The notes: generated by a model not told the origin, from the letters alone. DNA of 64,000 nucleotides from Leisingera sp. NJS204 (GCF_004123675.1 NZ_CP035417.1:1107501-1171500); one strand, 5' to 3'. Shown: positions 7,272 through 16,485, numbered from the stretch's first letter. A program made the numbers and translations.

Positions 7272-7788
7272 GTTCTTGGAAGCCGACTTTAGTGCCGCCT
7301 GCGGCGAACTTGCGGCATGAGCCCCATTTTTCCGGATTCTGCGCTTTGCACGAACGTCCGGTATATGACGAGCATTCTATGCAAAGGCGTTGAGCTGACT
7401 TAAAAGGCTGGTTCAGCCTGGACCATCTAAAGGTATTATTGGGGCTTTAGTTTGAGGGCAGCTGTCGATTGCCCCACAGTGTATCCAATCCTCAAGGGCA
7501 TTTCATGCCCGGCCAGTTTTGGAATGTCCCAAATGACCAGCAGTGCAAACAATACTGTAAGTTGCCACAGGTTTGCACAGGCGAAACCGCGTCAATCAGA
7601 GTTTTTCTTCAAGGCTTTGCCGAGAAAGCCCCTTGAGGCGTCTATTTTGATTTCAGCCGCTGGTTAGCTGCAACCGAAGCAGGGGTAAGTCACAGAGTTC
7701 TTTTTCCGAACTTGTTGTTGTGACCATTCTGATGGGGAAGACCGGTAGGGCAGCAGCCCGCGCCGGAGTGTCAGAAGAGGGTTTGGAA
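7272..7788. other. 517 bases without a recognisable gene
   Basis: This lies between the right end of the IS3-family element and the monooxygenase gene. A 71-codon open frame at 7452-7667 has no ribosome-binding site, no recognisable motif and atypical composition (Ser/Cys-scattered), so I leave it unannotated. The stretch is less GC-rich than its neighbours and probably includes remnants lost with the IS insertion, plus the promoter of the next operon. Confidence 0.5.
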
Positions 7789-9048
7789 ATGGCTGTAGAA
7801 AAGGTGGACACGCTGGTTGTCGGAGCAGGCCAGGCAGGAGTGGCCATGAGCGAGCACCTGACCAATCAAGGCGTGCCGCATCTGGTGCTGGAAAAGAACC
7901 GGATTGCCGAGGCCTGGCGGACCGGGCGCTGGGACTCGCTGGTTGCCAACGGCCCCGCCTGGCATGACCGTTTCCCGAACCTGGAGTACGAAGGAACTGA
8001 CCCCGAGGCCTTTCCGGCCAAAGAGAGGGTTGCGGACTACATGGTTGAATATGCGGAACGGTTCAAAGCGCCCATCCGCACCGGAGTTGAAGTGACCAGA
8101 GCCGAGCGTATTGATGGCACCGGCGGTTTCCGGGTCGAAACCTCGGATGGTGTGATCGAGACAAAGCGGATTGTGGCGGCAACCGGCGCATTCCAGCATC
8201 CTGTGATCCCGCCTGTGGTGCCCGAGGGCGCGGCGGTGAACCAGCTGCATTCTTTCCATTACCGCAACCCGGGGCAGCTGCCGGAGGGCGCTGTGCTTGT
8301 GGTCGGCGCTGGCTCCTCGGGGGCGCAGATCGCCGATGAGCTGAACCGGGCAGGCCGCAAGGTCTATCTTTCGGTCGGACCGCATGACCGGCCGCCGCGC
8401 ATGTACCGCGACCGCGATTTTGTCTGGTGGCTGGGCGTTCTGGGCCTGTGGGATCAGGCGGCGCTGGAACCGGGCAAGGAACATGTGACGATCTCGGTCA
8501 GCGGTGCCTATGGCGGCCAGACCATGGATTTCCGCCGCCTGGCCGGTGAGGGAGTGACGCTTCTGGGCCTGACCGAGTCCTATGAAAACGGGACCATGAA
8601 TTTTGCCGGAGACCTGCAGGACAATATTGCGGCAGGCGACGCGGACTACCTGAAAATGCTGGATCTGGCGGATGCCTATGTCGAACGCACCGGCATCAAT
8701 CTGCCGGAGGAGCCGGAGGCCCGAAAGGCCTTCCCTAATCCGGACAGCCTAACCAGCCCGCTCCGCGCGCTGGATCTGGACAAAGAAGGCATCACGACCA
8801 TCCTTTGGGCCACCGGCTTCCGCCAGGATTTCTCCTGGATGCAGGTCGATGCCTTTGACGGTGCCGGCCGCCCGCAGCATCAGCGCGGTGTGTCGGCTGA
8901 GCCAGGGATCTACTTCCTGGGCCTGCCCTGGCAGTCGCGCCGCGGCTCGACCTTCATCTGGGGGGTCTGGCATGATGCCAAACATGTGGCCGACCAGATC
9001 GCCATCCAGCGTCATTACGAAGGTTACCGGGGGTCTGGTGAGGCCTGA
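7789..9048 (+). CDS. Flavin-containing monooxygenase / FAD-dependent oxidoreductase
   Basis: A 419-residue protein starting at ATG 7789, preceded by AGAAGAGGG; the frame is open further upstream but without a ribosome-binding site. The first Rossmann motif GAGQAG is at residues 12-17 (FAD), a second VVGAGSSG near 170 binds NAD(P)H, and WATGFRQDF near 340 is the usual late ATG motif. This is the two-dinucleotide-fold architecture of class B flavin monooxygenases and related putative flavoprotein oxidases. It heads a run with RidA, DUF1028 and aldehyde dehydrogenase, so it probably oxidises an amine or related nitrogen compound to an imine or aldehyde, but the substrate is unknown. Confidence 0.82.
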   Translation: MAVEKVDTLVVGAGQAGVAMSEHLTNQGVPHLVLEKNRIAEAWRTGRWDSLVANGPAWHDRFPNLEYEGTDPEAFPAKERVADYMVEYAERFKAPIRTGVEVTRAERIDGTGGFRVETSDGVIETKRIVAATGAFQHPVIPPVVPEGAAVNQLHSFHYRNPGQLPEGAVLVVGAGSSGAQIADELNRAGRKVYLSVGPHDRPPRMYRDRDFVWWLGVLGLWDQAALEPGKEHVTISVSGAYGGQTMDFRRLAGEGVTLLGLTESYENGTMNFAGDLQDNIAAGDADYLKMLDLADAYVERTGINLPEEPEARKAFPNPDSLTSPLRALDLDKEGITTILWATGFRQDFSWMQVDAFDGAGRPQHQRGVSAEPGIYFLGLPWQSRRGSTFIWGVWHDAKHVADQIAIQRHYEGYRGSGEA

Positions 9049-9136
9049 ACCTTCGGTTCGCTGCAGAAAATGACAAAAGTGCCGGCAAGCATTGCCAATG
9101 CCCGGACACGCTATCCCGCCATGCCAGGAGGACATC

Positions 9137-9553
9137 ATGGCCCATACCCGCATCCGCAAGTTCAACACCAAAATCACCTACCCGGAACAGAACCTCGACA
9201 ACGACCTGTGCCAGGCGGTGGTAACGCAGGGCGGCAAGACCGTCTATCTGCGCGGCCAGTGCCCGCAGAATCTGGATGATGCCAAGAACATCGAAAGCCA
9301 CGACCCCGTCGAGCAGACCCACAAGGTGATGCAAAACATCCAGCAGCTGATCGAGGAATGCGGCGGCACAATGGAGCATCTGGTCAAGGTGGTGGTCTAT
9401 ATCACCGACGTGCGCCACCGCGAGGCCGTTTACCGCACCATGGGCGAATACATCAAAGGCGTGCATCCTGTTTCTACCGGCCTAGTGGTGCAGGCGCTGG
9501 CACGGCCGGAATGGCTGGTGGAGATCGACGGCACCGCAGTCATTCCGGACTGA
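9137..9553 (+). CDS. RidA-family (YjgF/YER057c) enamine/imine deaminase
   Basis: A 138-residue protein; the start at 9137 is set by AGGAGG eight bases upstream. The C-terminal half has the RidA signature region (LVKVVVYITDVRHREAVYR...HPVSTGLVVQALARPEWLVEIDGTAV), including the Arg before the PEWLVEI strand and the Glu that line the ligand pocket. RidA proteins hydrolyse reactive enamines/imines released by flavin or PLP enzymes. Its place directly after a flavoprotein and before an aldehyde dehydrogenase fits release of an imine by the first enzyme. The N-terminus (YPEQNLDNDLCQ) belongs to a RidA subgroup common in catabolic operons. Confidence 0.88.
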   Translation: MAHTRIRKFNTKITYPEQNLDNDLCQAVVTQGGKTVYLRGQCPQNLDDAKNIESHDPVEQTHKVMQNIQQLIEECGGTMEHLVKVVVYITDVRHREAVYRTMGEYIKGVHPVSTGLVVQALARPEWLVEIDGTAVIPD

Positions 9554-9590
9554 GACCGGAATTAGAGGACGGAAGCGAGAAGGCTGCCTG

Positions 9591-9631
9591 CCCCCTCGCA
9601 CTCCCCCGGGGATATTTACAGCCAGATGAAG
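9591..9631 (+). other. Short conserved-looking intergenic motif
   Basis: The gap between the RidA and DUF1028 genes carries CCCCCTCGCACTCCCCCGGG, then GATATTTACAGCCAGATGAAG. Similar CCCC-GG-ATATTT...AGATGAAG strings recur between genes in Rhodobacteraceae, as I recall them; I cannot check that here. There is only one copy in this window and no strong hairpin with a T-tract, so it is not a simple terminator. Confidence 0.35.
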
Positions 9632-9669
9632 GGCGGATCCGATTTGGCGGCACTTAAGGAGACAAGGCA

Positions 9670-10344
9670 ATGACATTTTCGCTTGTGGCGCGCTGCGTAG
9701 AGACCGGCATGTTCGGGATTGCCATATCGTCCTCGTCGCCCGCGGTTGCGGCGCGCTGTTCCTTTGCCCGTGCGGGTGTCGGCGCGGTGGCCAGCCAGAA
9801 TGTGACCGATCCCAGCCTCGGCCCGCTGGCATTGGACCTGATGGAGCAGGGGCTGACGGCTGCAGAGGCTGTCGAGCAAATTCGCAAGCAGGGCAAGTTC
9901 ATCGAATACCGCCAAGTGCTGGCGGTGGACAAGGCCGGCGGCACCGCGATCCATTCCGGGCCGAACAGTCTTGGCATCTGGACCCAGGCCGAAGGGCTTG
10001 ATGTGGTCTCGGGCGGCAACCTCTTGGCCAATGACGGGGTGTGCCAAGCCATCGTGGACGGGTTTTCGGCATCATCAGGACATCTTGGCGATCGGCTGAT
10101 TGCCGCAATGCGGGCCGGGCTGGCGGCTGGCGGCGAGGCCGGACCGGTGCATTCGGCAGGCATGAAGATCGTCGACAAGGTGAGCTGGCCGGTTGCGGAC
10201 CTGCGCTGCGATTGGACCGGGGACTGCCCGATCGAAAACATCGCCGCCGCCTGGGAGATCTACAAGCCGCAGCTGGACGCCTACGTTCAGCGCGCACTCG
10301 ACCCGCGCGAGGCGCCGTCTTACGGCGTGCCGGGCGACGAATAA
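9670..10344 (+). CDS. DUF1028 family putative Ntn-type hydrolase
   Basis: A 224-residue protein with the ribosome-binding site AAGGAGACAAGG. The start MTFSLVARCVETGMFGIAISSSSPAV and the following ARAGVGAVASQNVTDPSLGPLALDLMEQG are typical of DUF1028, an Ntn-hydrolase-like family of unknown substrate found next to RidA and peptidase genes. The RidA gene precedes it and the aldehyde dehydrogenase follows 14 bases after its stop. It probably hydrolyses an amide or peptide-like intermediate, but this is inference from the fold and context. Confidence 0.82.
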   Translation: MTFSLVARCVETGMFGIAISSSSPAVAARCSFARAGVGAVASQNVTDPSLGPLALDLMEQGLTAAEAVEQIRKQGKFIEYRQVLAVDKAGGTAIHSGPNSLGIWTQAEGLDVVSGGNLLANDGVCQAIVDGFSASSGHLGDRLIAAMRAGLAAGGEAGPVHSAGMKIVDKVSWPVADLRCDWTGDCPIENIAAAWEIYKPQLDAYVQRALDPREAPSYGVPGDE

Positions 10345-10358
10345 TCAGGAGAGAGACT

Positions 10359-11855
10359 ATGCTGGACTATACATCGGACGAGTGGAAATCCCGTGCGGCG
10401 GCCCTCTCTTTCCGCAGTCAGGCCTTCATTGACGGCAAGTTCACGGATGCGGTTTCGGGCAAAACCTTTGCCTGCGTGAACCCGGCAACCGGTGAGGTGC
10501 TGGCGCAGGTATCCGAATGTGATGAAGAGGACGTGAACCGAGCCGTGGCGGCGGGCCGCAGGGCGTTCGCGGACGGGCGCTGGTCGCGGATGGCGCCGGG
10601 GGATCGCAAGGCGGTGATGCTGAAGCTGGCGGACCTGATCCGGGAAAACCTGGAAGAGATGGCGCTGCTGGACAGTCTGGATATGGGTAAGCTGGTGACG
10701 GATGCCGCCACCATCGACGCCCCCGGATCTGCGCATTTCTTCCAGTGGTACGCTGAGGCCATCGACAAGGTCTATGATGAGGTGGCGCCGACCGGACCGG
10801 GTGATCTGGCGCTGGTCAGCCGCGTGCCGTTAGGTGTGGTAGGCGCAGTGACACCCTGGAACTTCCCGCTGGACATGGCGACCTGGAAGGCGGCAGCGGC
10901 GCTGGCAGTGGGTAATTCCATGGTGCTGAAACCGGCGGAACAGTCGCCGCTGTCTGCCGTGCGGCTGGCCGAGCTGGCGGCAGAGGCCGGAGTGCCGGAC
11001 GGGGTCTTCAACGTGGTGCCGGGCTATGGTGCCACTGCGGGTAAGGCGCTGGGGCTGCATATGGATGTGGATTGCCTCGCCTTCACTGGCTCCACCGCAA
11101 TCGGCAAGATGTTCATGCAGTACTCGGGGCAGTCGAACCTGAAACAGGTCTGGCCGGAGACCGGCGGCAAGTCTCCTAACCTGGTGTTTGCGGATTGCGA
11201 GGATCTGGAGGCGGCTGCCGACATGGCTGCCTTTGGCATCTTCTTCAATCAGGGTGAGGTCTGTTCGGCCAACTCGCGGCTCTATGTGGAGCGTTCGATC
11301 AAGGATGCCTTTGTCGAGAAGCTGATTGCCCGCGCCGAGGCGACCCAGCCGGGGGATCCGCTGGATCCGGCCTCGAAGATGGGCGCCATCGTGGATGAGA
11401 AGCAAACCGAGGGCATCATGCGCTTTGTCGAAGCAGGCAAGTCTTCGGCCAATCTGGTGGCTGGTGGTGAGCGCGTGACGGTCGGTGGCAAGGGCTGTTT
11501 TGTGCAGCCGACGATCTTTGATGATGTCAGCCACGACAACCCGCTGGCGCGGGATGAAATTTTTGGCCCGGTGCTGTCGGTCATTCCGTTTGATAGCGAG
11601 GAGGAGGCCGTCGCCATGGCCAATGACTCGATCTACGGGCTGGCGGCTTCGGTCTGGACGGACAACCTCAGCCGCGCCTGCCGGGTGTCGGACAAGCTGC
11701 AAGTGGGGACGGTCTCGGTCAACACGGTGGACGCACTTTCGGCGCAGACACCCTTTGGCGGTATGAAACAGTCAGGCTTCGGGCGCGATCTGTCGCTGCA
11801 CAGCCTGGAAAAATATACCGCGCTGAAAACCACTTGGATCAAATACCGGACTTGA
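10359..11855 (+). CDS. NAD(P)-dependent aldehyde dehydrogenase
   Basis: A 498-residue protein; ATG 10359 follows AGGAGAG. It has the cofactor segment TPWNFPLDMATWK, the glycine motif FTGSTAIGK, the general-base Glu in ETGGKSPNLVF, and the catalytic Cys in NQGEVCSANSRL. The C-terminal PFGGMKQSGFGRDLSLHSLEKYT is typical of betaine-aldehyde or gamma-glutamyl-gamma-aminobutyraldehyde dehydrogenases. Together with the upstream monooxygenase and RidA and the downstream polyamine-type transporter it probably oxidises an amino-aldehyde. The upstream open frame overlapping the DUF1028 gene is not coding. Confidence 0.92.
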   Translation: MLDYTSDEWKSRAAALSFRSQAFIDGKFTDAVSGKTFACVNPATGEVLAQVSECDEEDVNRAVAAGRRAFADGRWSRMAPGDRKAVMLKLADLIRENLEEMALLDSLDMGKLVTDAATIDAPGSAHFFQWYAEAIDKVYDEVAPTGPGDLALVSRVPLGVVGAVTPWNFPLDMATWKAAAALAVGNSMVLKPAEQSPLSAVRLAELAAEAGVPDGVFNVVPGYGATAGKALGLHMDVDCLAFTGSTAIGKMFMQYSGQSNLKQVWPETGGKSPNLVFADCEDLEAAADMAAFGIFFNQGEVCSANSRLYVERSIKDAFVEKLIARAEATQPGDPLDPASKMGAIVDEKQTEGIMRFVEAGKSSANLVAGGERVTVGGKGCFVQPTIFDDVSHDNPLARDEIFGPVLSVIPFDSEEEAVAMANDSIYGLAASVWTDNLSRACRVSDKLQVGTVSVNTVDALSAQTPFGGMKQSGFGRDLSLHSLEKYTALKTTWIKYRT

Positions 11856-11888
11856 TAAGCTTGGGCTGGCACAGGCATAGTCGCAGAC

Positions 11889-12833
11889 ATGCCTTTGCGT
11901 TTCACCCTGCGTCAGCTTGAGTATTTCGTCGCCGTCGGCGAGGCCGGGTCAATTGCCCTGGCTTCGGAGAAGGTGAACGTGTCCTCGCCTTCGATATCAT
12001 CGGCGGTGTCGCAGCTGGAAAATGAGTTCGGCCTGCAGCTGTTCGTGCGCAAGCACGCGCAGGGCCTGTCGCTGACTCAGGCCGGCCATCAATTCATGGA
12101 TCAGGCGCGTGCGGTTCTCTATGAGGCGGGCGCGCTCAGCCGTCTGGCGGACAATATCTCGGGCTTTGTGCAGGGGCCCTTGTCAGTCGGCTGCCTGCTG
12201 ACTTTCGCCCAACTGATCGTGCCGGGGCTGCGCCGCCAGTTTGAGGCGCTATATCCGGCGGTTACTATCAGCCAATTGGAGCGCGATCAGGCCGGGCTGA
12301 TTGGGCTGATCCGGCAGGCACGGATCGACGTGGCGCTGACCTATGACCTGAACATCCCGGCGGACCTGACATTCAACGCGCTGGCGGAGCTGCCGCCCTA
12401 CGCGTTGTTGAGCGAAGATCACCCGCTGGCAGACCGCGAGAGCGTCACTGTCGAAGACCTGGCCGCGCATCCGATGGTGCTGCTGGATCTGCCGCTGAGC
12501 GCCGAATACTTTCTTTCCATCTTCGAAGATGCAGGTGCCGCTCCGCAGATTTCCGAGCGCACCCGCGACATGGCGGTAATGCGCGGATTGGTGGCGAACG
12601 GCTTTGGCTATTCCATTGCCAATATCCGCCCGGTGACAGACATGGCACCAGACGGGCGCAAGCTGCAGTTCGTGCCAATCGAAGGCAAGCTGCGGCCGAT
12701 GCGGATGGGCCTGCTGACGGCTGAAGGGGCCGAGAACGTGCTGACCGTCAAAACCTTCATCAGCTACTGCCAGGAACGGATCACAGACGGCACTGTGCCA
12801 GGCATCCGTATCGGGGATGGCGGCGGCGCTTAG
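11889..12833 (+). CDS. LysR-family transcriptional regulator
   Basis: A 314-residue protein. The N-terminal winged helix-turn-helix (RQLEYFVAVGEAGSIALASEKVNVSSPSISSAVSQLE) is followed by a substrate-binding-like domain (YEAGALSRLADNISGFVQG, then LSVGCLLTFAQLIVPGLRR). It is co-directional in the middle of the catabolic run, between the aldehyde dehydrogenase and the TMADH-like flavoprotein, so it may regulate both flanking groups. The inducer is unknown. Confidence 0.9.
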   Translation: MPLRFTLRQLEYFVAVGEAGSIALASEKVNVSSPSISSAVSQLENEFGLQLFVRKHAQGLSLTQAGHQFMDQARAVLYEAGALSRLADNISGFVQGPLSVGCLLTFAQLIVPGLRRQFEALYPAVTISQLERDQAGLIGLIRQARIDVALTYDLNIPADLTFNALAELPPYALLSEDHPLADRESVTVEDLAAHPMVLLDLPLSAEYFLSIFEDAGAAPQISERTRDMAVMRGLVANGFGYSIANIRPVTDMAPDGRKLQFVPIEGKLRPMRMGLLTAEGAENVLTVKTFISYCQERITDGTVPGIRIGDGGGA

Positions 12834-12924
12834 GCGGCGGCTAAGCAATGCTTCCGTAAGCGCAACTTTCGCCTTTGGCACAGTCCTGTACCCTTTTGGC
12901 AGCTCTGCACGAAGGAGATGGAAA

Positions 12925-14994
12925 TTGCGCGATCCCCGCTATGATATTCTGTTCGAGCCGATGAAGATCGGCCCGCTCACCGCCAAGAACCGCTTTTACC
13001 AGGTGCCGCACTGCAACGGCGGCGGCTACCGCGACCCCTCTGCCGCGGCAGCCATGCGGGGCATCAAGGCCGAAGGCGGCTGGGGCGTGATCTTCACCGA
13101 ACAATGCGAGATGCATCACACCTCTGAAATCACCCCCTTCATCGAATTGCGCCTGTGGGAGGACAAGGACATCCCGCAGCTCAGGAAGATGTCGGAGCGG
13201 ATGAAGACCCATGGCGCTCTGGCCGGCATCCAGCTGGCCTATTCCGGGATCAACGGCCCGAACCTCTATTCCAAGGAGGTGCCGCTGGCGCCCTCTGCAC
13301 TGCCGATCCGCACCTTCACCAACGACCCGGTGCAGGCCCGCGCGCTGGACAAGCAGGACATCAAGGATCTGCGCCGCTGGTTCGTGAATGCGGCGAAACG
13401 GTCGAAAGAGGCAGGCTTTGACCTGATCTGCCTTTACGGCGCGCATGGCTTCGGCATCTTCCAGCATTTCCTGAGCCGGGCGACCAATCAGCGTTCGGAT
13501 GAATACGGCGGCTCACTGGAGAACCGCGCGCGTTTCAGCCAGGAAGTCATTGCCGATATGCGTGATGCGGTGGGCGATACCATGGCGATCACCCTGCGGG
13601 TCAGCTTGGATGAAACCATTGGCAAGCTGGGCTTCTCCAACGCCGAGGTGCGCGACTACATCGAGATGAACAAGGACCTGCCGGACCTCTGGGATTTGGC
13701 GCAAGGTACATGGGAAGATTGCTCCGGACCCAGCCGCTTCAAGGAAGAAGCCGCGCAGGAACAACTGGTGCGCGGCATTCATGAACTGACGGACAAGCCC
13801 ATTGTCGGTGTCGGCCGCTTCACCAGCCCCGATGTGATGGCCAAGATGGTGAAATCCGGCACCCTCGATTTCATCGGCTGCGCGCGCCCCTCGATTGCCG
13901 ACCCCTTCCTGCCGAAGAAGATCGAGGAAGGCCGGATCGAGGACATCCGCGAATGCATCGGCTGCAACATTTGCATCACCGGCGACATGACCATGTCGAT
14001 CAGCCGCTGCACCCAGAACCCGACCTTCATGGAGGAATGGCGCAAGGGCTGGCATCCGGAGAAGATGAACACCAAGGGCGACAGTTCCAACGTGCTGATT
14101 GTGGGCTCGGGCCCGGCCGGGCTTGAAGCCGCCTGGGCGCTGTGCCGCCGCGGCTATGACGTGGCGGTGGCCGAAGCAAAGGACGTAATCGGCGGTCGCG
14201 TGACCCGCGAGCGCACACTGCCGGGCCTCAATGCCTGGGGCCGTGTCGTGGATTACCGCGACTACCAGCTGAGCCAGCGTCCGAATGTGGAGATCTACCG
14301 CGAAAGCCCGCTGGATGCGGACAGCATCCTGGAGTTCGGCTTTGAGAACATCTGTATCGCCACCGGCTCCACCTGGCGCCGTGACGGCGTTTCCCGCCAG
14401 CATGTGGTGCCGATGCCGATCGCCGAAGGTGCCAAGGTCTATACCCCCGACGACCTGATGGACGGCACCATCCCCGAAGGCCGCGTGGTGGTCTATGACG
14501 ACGACCACTACTACATGGGCGGCGTTCTGGCCGAACTGCTGGCCTCCAAGGGGGCGCAGGTGACGCTGGTCACGCCCTCAGCCTTTGTCAGCGACTGGAC
14601 CAACAACACGTTGGAGCAGGTGGCGATCCATCCGCGTCTGGTCGAGGCCGGGGTGGAGATTGTGCTGAACCGCGGGGTGACGGAAATCCACGCGGGCCAT
14701 GTGGTCAGCAACTGCACCTACACGGACCGCACCTGGAACATCGAGGCGGATGCCGTGGTGATGGTCGCCTCGCGCACCGGCAACGACAGCCTCTATGAGG
14801 ATCTGCGTGCCCGCGAGCCGGAGTGGGCGGATGCAGGCATCAAGTCGGTCAAGATCATCGGCGACGCCAGCGCGCCGGGGCCGATTGCCTGGGCGACCTA
14901 CGCGGGCCACCGCTATGCCCGCGAACTGGATGGTGCGGATATCGGCGACGCGCTGCCCTTCCGCCGCGAGATCACCGAGCTGGCCGTGGACTGA
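12925..14994 (+). CDS. Trimethylamine-dehydrogenase-like NADH:flavin oxidoreductase
   Basis: A 689-residue protein. TTG at 12925 is chosen because AAGGAG (12912-12917) lies 7 bases upstream and the family start (RDPRYDILFEPMKIGPLTAKNRFYQ) follows at once; no in-frame ATG is nearby. An N-terminal Old-Yellow-Enzyme barrel binds FMN. The 4Fe-4S cysteines are C344, C347, C350 and C362 (ECIGCNIC...RCTQN). A dinucleotide domain follows (VLIVGSGPAGLEAAW). The family includes trimethylamine, dimethylamine and N-methylproline/betaine demethylases. The substrate is probably an N-methylated amine, given the M20 enzyme, aldehyde dehydrogenase and cationic-compound transporter around it. The next start is two bases past the stop. 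Confidence 0.87.
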   Translation: MRDPRYDILFEPMKIGPLTAKNRFYQVPHCNGGGYRDPSAAAAMRGIKAEGGWGVIFTEQCEMHHTSEITPFIELRLWEDKDIPQLRKMSERMKTHGALAGIQLAYSGINGPNLYSKEVPLAPSALPIRTFTNDPVQARALDKQDIKDLRRWFVNAAKRSKEAGFDLICLYGAHGFGIFQHFLSRATNQRSDEYGGSLENRARFSQEVIADMRDAVGDTMAITLRVSLDETIGKLGFSNAEVRDYIEMNKDLPDLWDLAQGTWEDCSGPSRFKEEAAQEQLVRGIHELTDKPIVGVGRFTSPDVMAKMVKSGTLDFIGCARPSIADPFLPKKIEEGRIEDIRECIGCNICITGDMTMSISRCTQNPTFMEEWRKGWHPEKMNTKGDSSNVLIVGSGPAGLEAAWALCRRGYDVAVAEAKDVIGGRVTRERTLPGLNAWGRVVDYRDYQLSQRPNVEIYRESPLDADSILEFGFENICIATGSTWRRDGVSRQHVVPMPIAEGAKVYTPDDLMDGTIPEGRVVVYDDDHYYMGGVLAELLASKGAQVTLVTPSAFVSDWTNNTLEQVAIHPRLVEAGVEIVLNRGVTEIHAGHVVSNCTYTDRTWNIEADAVVMVASRTGNDSLYEDLRAREPEWADAGIKSVKIIGDASAPGPIAWATYAGHRYARELDGADIGDALPFRREITELAVD

Positions 14995-14996
14995 CG

Positions 14997-16136
14997 ATGA
15001 CAGCAACGCTGGACATACTGGAGCGGCTGACCGGGTTCGACACGGTCAGCCGCAACTCCAATCTGGAGCTTGCCGCCTATGCGGAGGGCTTCCTGGTTGA
15101 GCGCGGTTTCGCAGTGGTGCAGCTGCCGTCGCCGGATGGCTCCAAGACCGGGCTGTATGCCGAGATAGGCCCGGCTGGGCAGGGGGTTCTGCTGTCTGCC
15201 CATACCGATGTGGTGCCGGTGGACGGGCAAGATTGGACCCGCGACCCGTTCCGGCTGACCCGGGAGGGAGGCCGCGTCTATGGCCGCGGCACCACCGACA
15301 TGAAGGGCTATGTCGCCAGTGCGTTGGCGCTGGCGGACCGGGCGGCGAAGGCGGATCTGAAAGAACCGCTGAAGATCGCGCTGTCCTATGACGAGGAAAT
15401 CGGCTGCGTCGGCATTCAGGAGATGCTGGAGCGTCTGGCACCGCTGATCGGCCAGCCCCGCGCCTGCTTCGTGGGGGAGCCGACGGAGATGGACGTCGCC
15501 ATCGGCCACAAGGGCAAGGCCGCCCTGCGCGCTGTATGCCATGGCCAAAGCGGCCACTCAGCGCTGGCCCCCAATTTCACCAACGCTTTGCACCTCGCCG
15601 TGGATTTCCTGGCGGAGCTGCGGGCGCTGCAGGATGATTTCGCCGCCAAAGGCGCCCGGGATGCGGCCTATGCAGTGCCGTATTCCACCGTGCATGTCGG
15701 CAAAATGAGCGGCGGCACCGCGCTCAACATCGTGCCGGACTGCGCTGAGCTGACCTTTGAATACCGCCATCTGGCAGCCGACCGCAGTGCGGACATTCTA
15801 GCCCGCATTCAGGCAGCTGCCGAACGGGTCAGTAACAACTATCCGGCTGAGGCGCGTATCGAGGTGGAGCAGTACAACGCCTATCCCGGTCTGGACGTGC
15901 CTGCGGACAGCCCTGTCGTCCCCTATGCTCAGAAGCTCGCCCAAAGCAATACCACTACCAAAGTCGCCTTTGGCACCGAGGCCGGGTTCTTTGACCAGCT
16001 GGGCGTGCCAACCGTGGTCTGCGGCCCAGGCTCGATGGAGGGGCAGGGGCACAAGCCCGACGAATACCTGGAGCTGAGCCAGCTTGCCGCCTGCGACGCG
16101 ATGATGGACCGCATCCTGGACGATCTGACTGGTTGA
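14997..16136 (+). CDS. argE: M20-family metallo-deacylase (acetylornithine deacetylase-like)
   Basis: A 379-residue protein starting at ATG 14997, two bases after the flavoprotein stop. The zinc-site signature HTDVVPVDGQ has the first His and Asp. The bridging Asp is in GRGTTDMKG, the catalytic Glu pair in SYDEEIGC, and later ligands in GEPTEMDV and the C-terminal GHKPDEYLE. Length and motifs match ArgE-type deacetylases. In a catabolic operon, however, it may hydrolyse an N-acyl amino acid or polyamine derivative rather than act in arginine synthesis. Confidence 0.86.
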   Translation: MTATLDILERLTGFDTVSRNSNLELAAYAEGFLVERGFAVVQLPSPDGSKTGLYAEIGPAGQGVLLSAHTDVVPVDGQDWTRDPFRLTREGGRVYGRGTTDMKGYVASALALADRAAKADLKEPLKIALSYDEEIGCVGIQEMLERLAPLIGQPRACFVGEPTEMDVAIGHKGKAALRAVCHGQSGHSALAPNFTNALHLAVDFLAELRALQDDFAAKGARDAAYAVPYSTVHVGKMSGGTALNIVPDCAELTFEYRHLAADRSADILARIQAAAERVSNNYPAEARIEVEQYNAYPGLDVPADSPVVPYAQKLAQSNTTTKVAFGTEAGFFDQLGVPTVVCGPGSMEGQGHKPDEYLELSQLAACDAMMDRILDDLTG

Positions 16137-16146
16137 GGAAAACGTC

Positions 16147-16221
16147 ATGGCATTATCCGCCTATCTGCAATCCTTGGCGCGCCGGTCCTATCTGGCAGCT
16201 ACACGCGGCCTGACAGAATGA
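16147..16221 (+). CDS. Possible 24-residue small protein coupled to the next gene
   Basis: An ATG preceded by GAGGAAAACGTC opens a 24-codon frame (MALSAYLQSLARRSYLAATR, then GLTE) whose TGA overlaps the ATG of the membrane-protein gene in ATGA. Such an overlap suggests translational coupling. The peptide is basic and amphipathic but too short to recognise. It could be a leader peptide or a chance frame. Confidence 0.35.
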   Translation: MALSAYLQSLARRSYLAATRGLTE

Positions 16222-16472
16222 TCGAGGAACTGGCCTGGTTTGACGCCGTCGGGCTGATCGGATCGGCGATCATTGTTGCGGCCTATTACATGGCTACGCG
16301 GGGTTTGCTGCCGGCCGACAAGATCCCGTTCAACGCGGCGAATATCGCCGGCGGATCTCTGGAGATGATCTCACTGATCTACCGCCCTAACCCAGGTGCC
16401 ATTGTGATTGAGGTGATGTTCCTGCTGATCGCCATACTTGCGATCCTGCGGAACCTGCGGGCCAGAGCTTAG
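16218..16472 (+). CDS. Small CBU_0592-like membrane protein
   Basis: An 84-residue protein with three hydrophobic segments (residues about 10-27, 38-55, 61-78). The sequence GLIGSAIIVAAYYMATRG...FNAANIAGGSLEMISLIYRPNPGAIVIEVMF resembles the CBU_0592 family of small inner-membrane proteins, whose role is unknown. It lies at the end of the forward operon and shares a palindrome with the convergent aspartase gene. Confidence 0.72.
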   Translation: MIEELAWFDAVGLIGSAIIVAAYYMATRGLLPADKIPFNAANIAGGSLEMISLIYRPNPGAIVIEVMFLLIAILAILRNLRARA

Positions 16473-16485
16473 GGTCAGGACCCTA
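16470..16485. other. Palindrome joining the stop codons of two convergent genes
   Basis: TAGGGTC-AG-GACCCTA spans the stop of the membrane protein (TAG, forward) and the stop of aspA (TAG, reverse). The two genes are separated by only 10 bases. The hairpin may act as a minimal bidirectional terminator, but it has no T-tract. Confidence 0.4.

Noticed and set aside
7452-7667. 71-codon frame in the gap after the first IS
   Set aside because: No ribosome-binding site, atypical composition, no motif.
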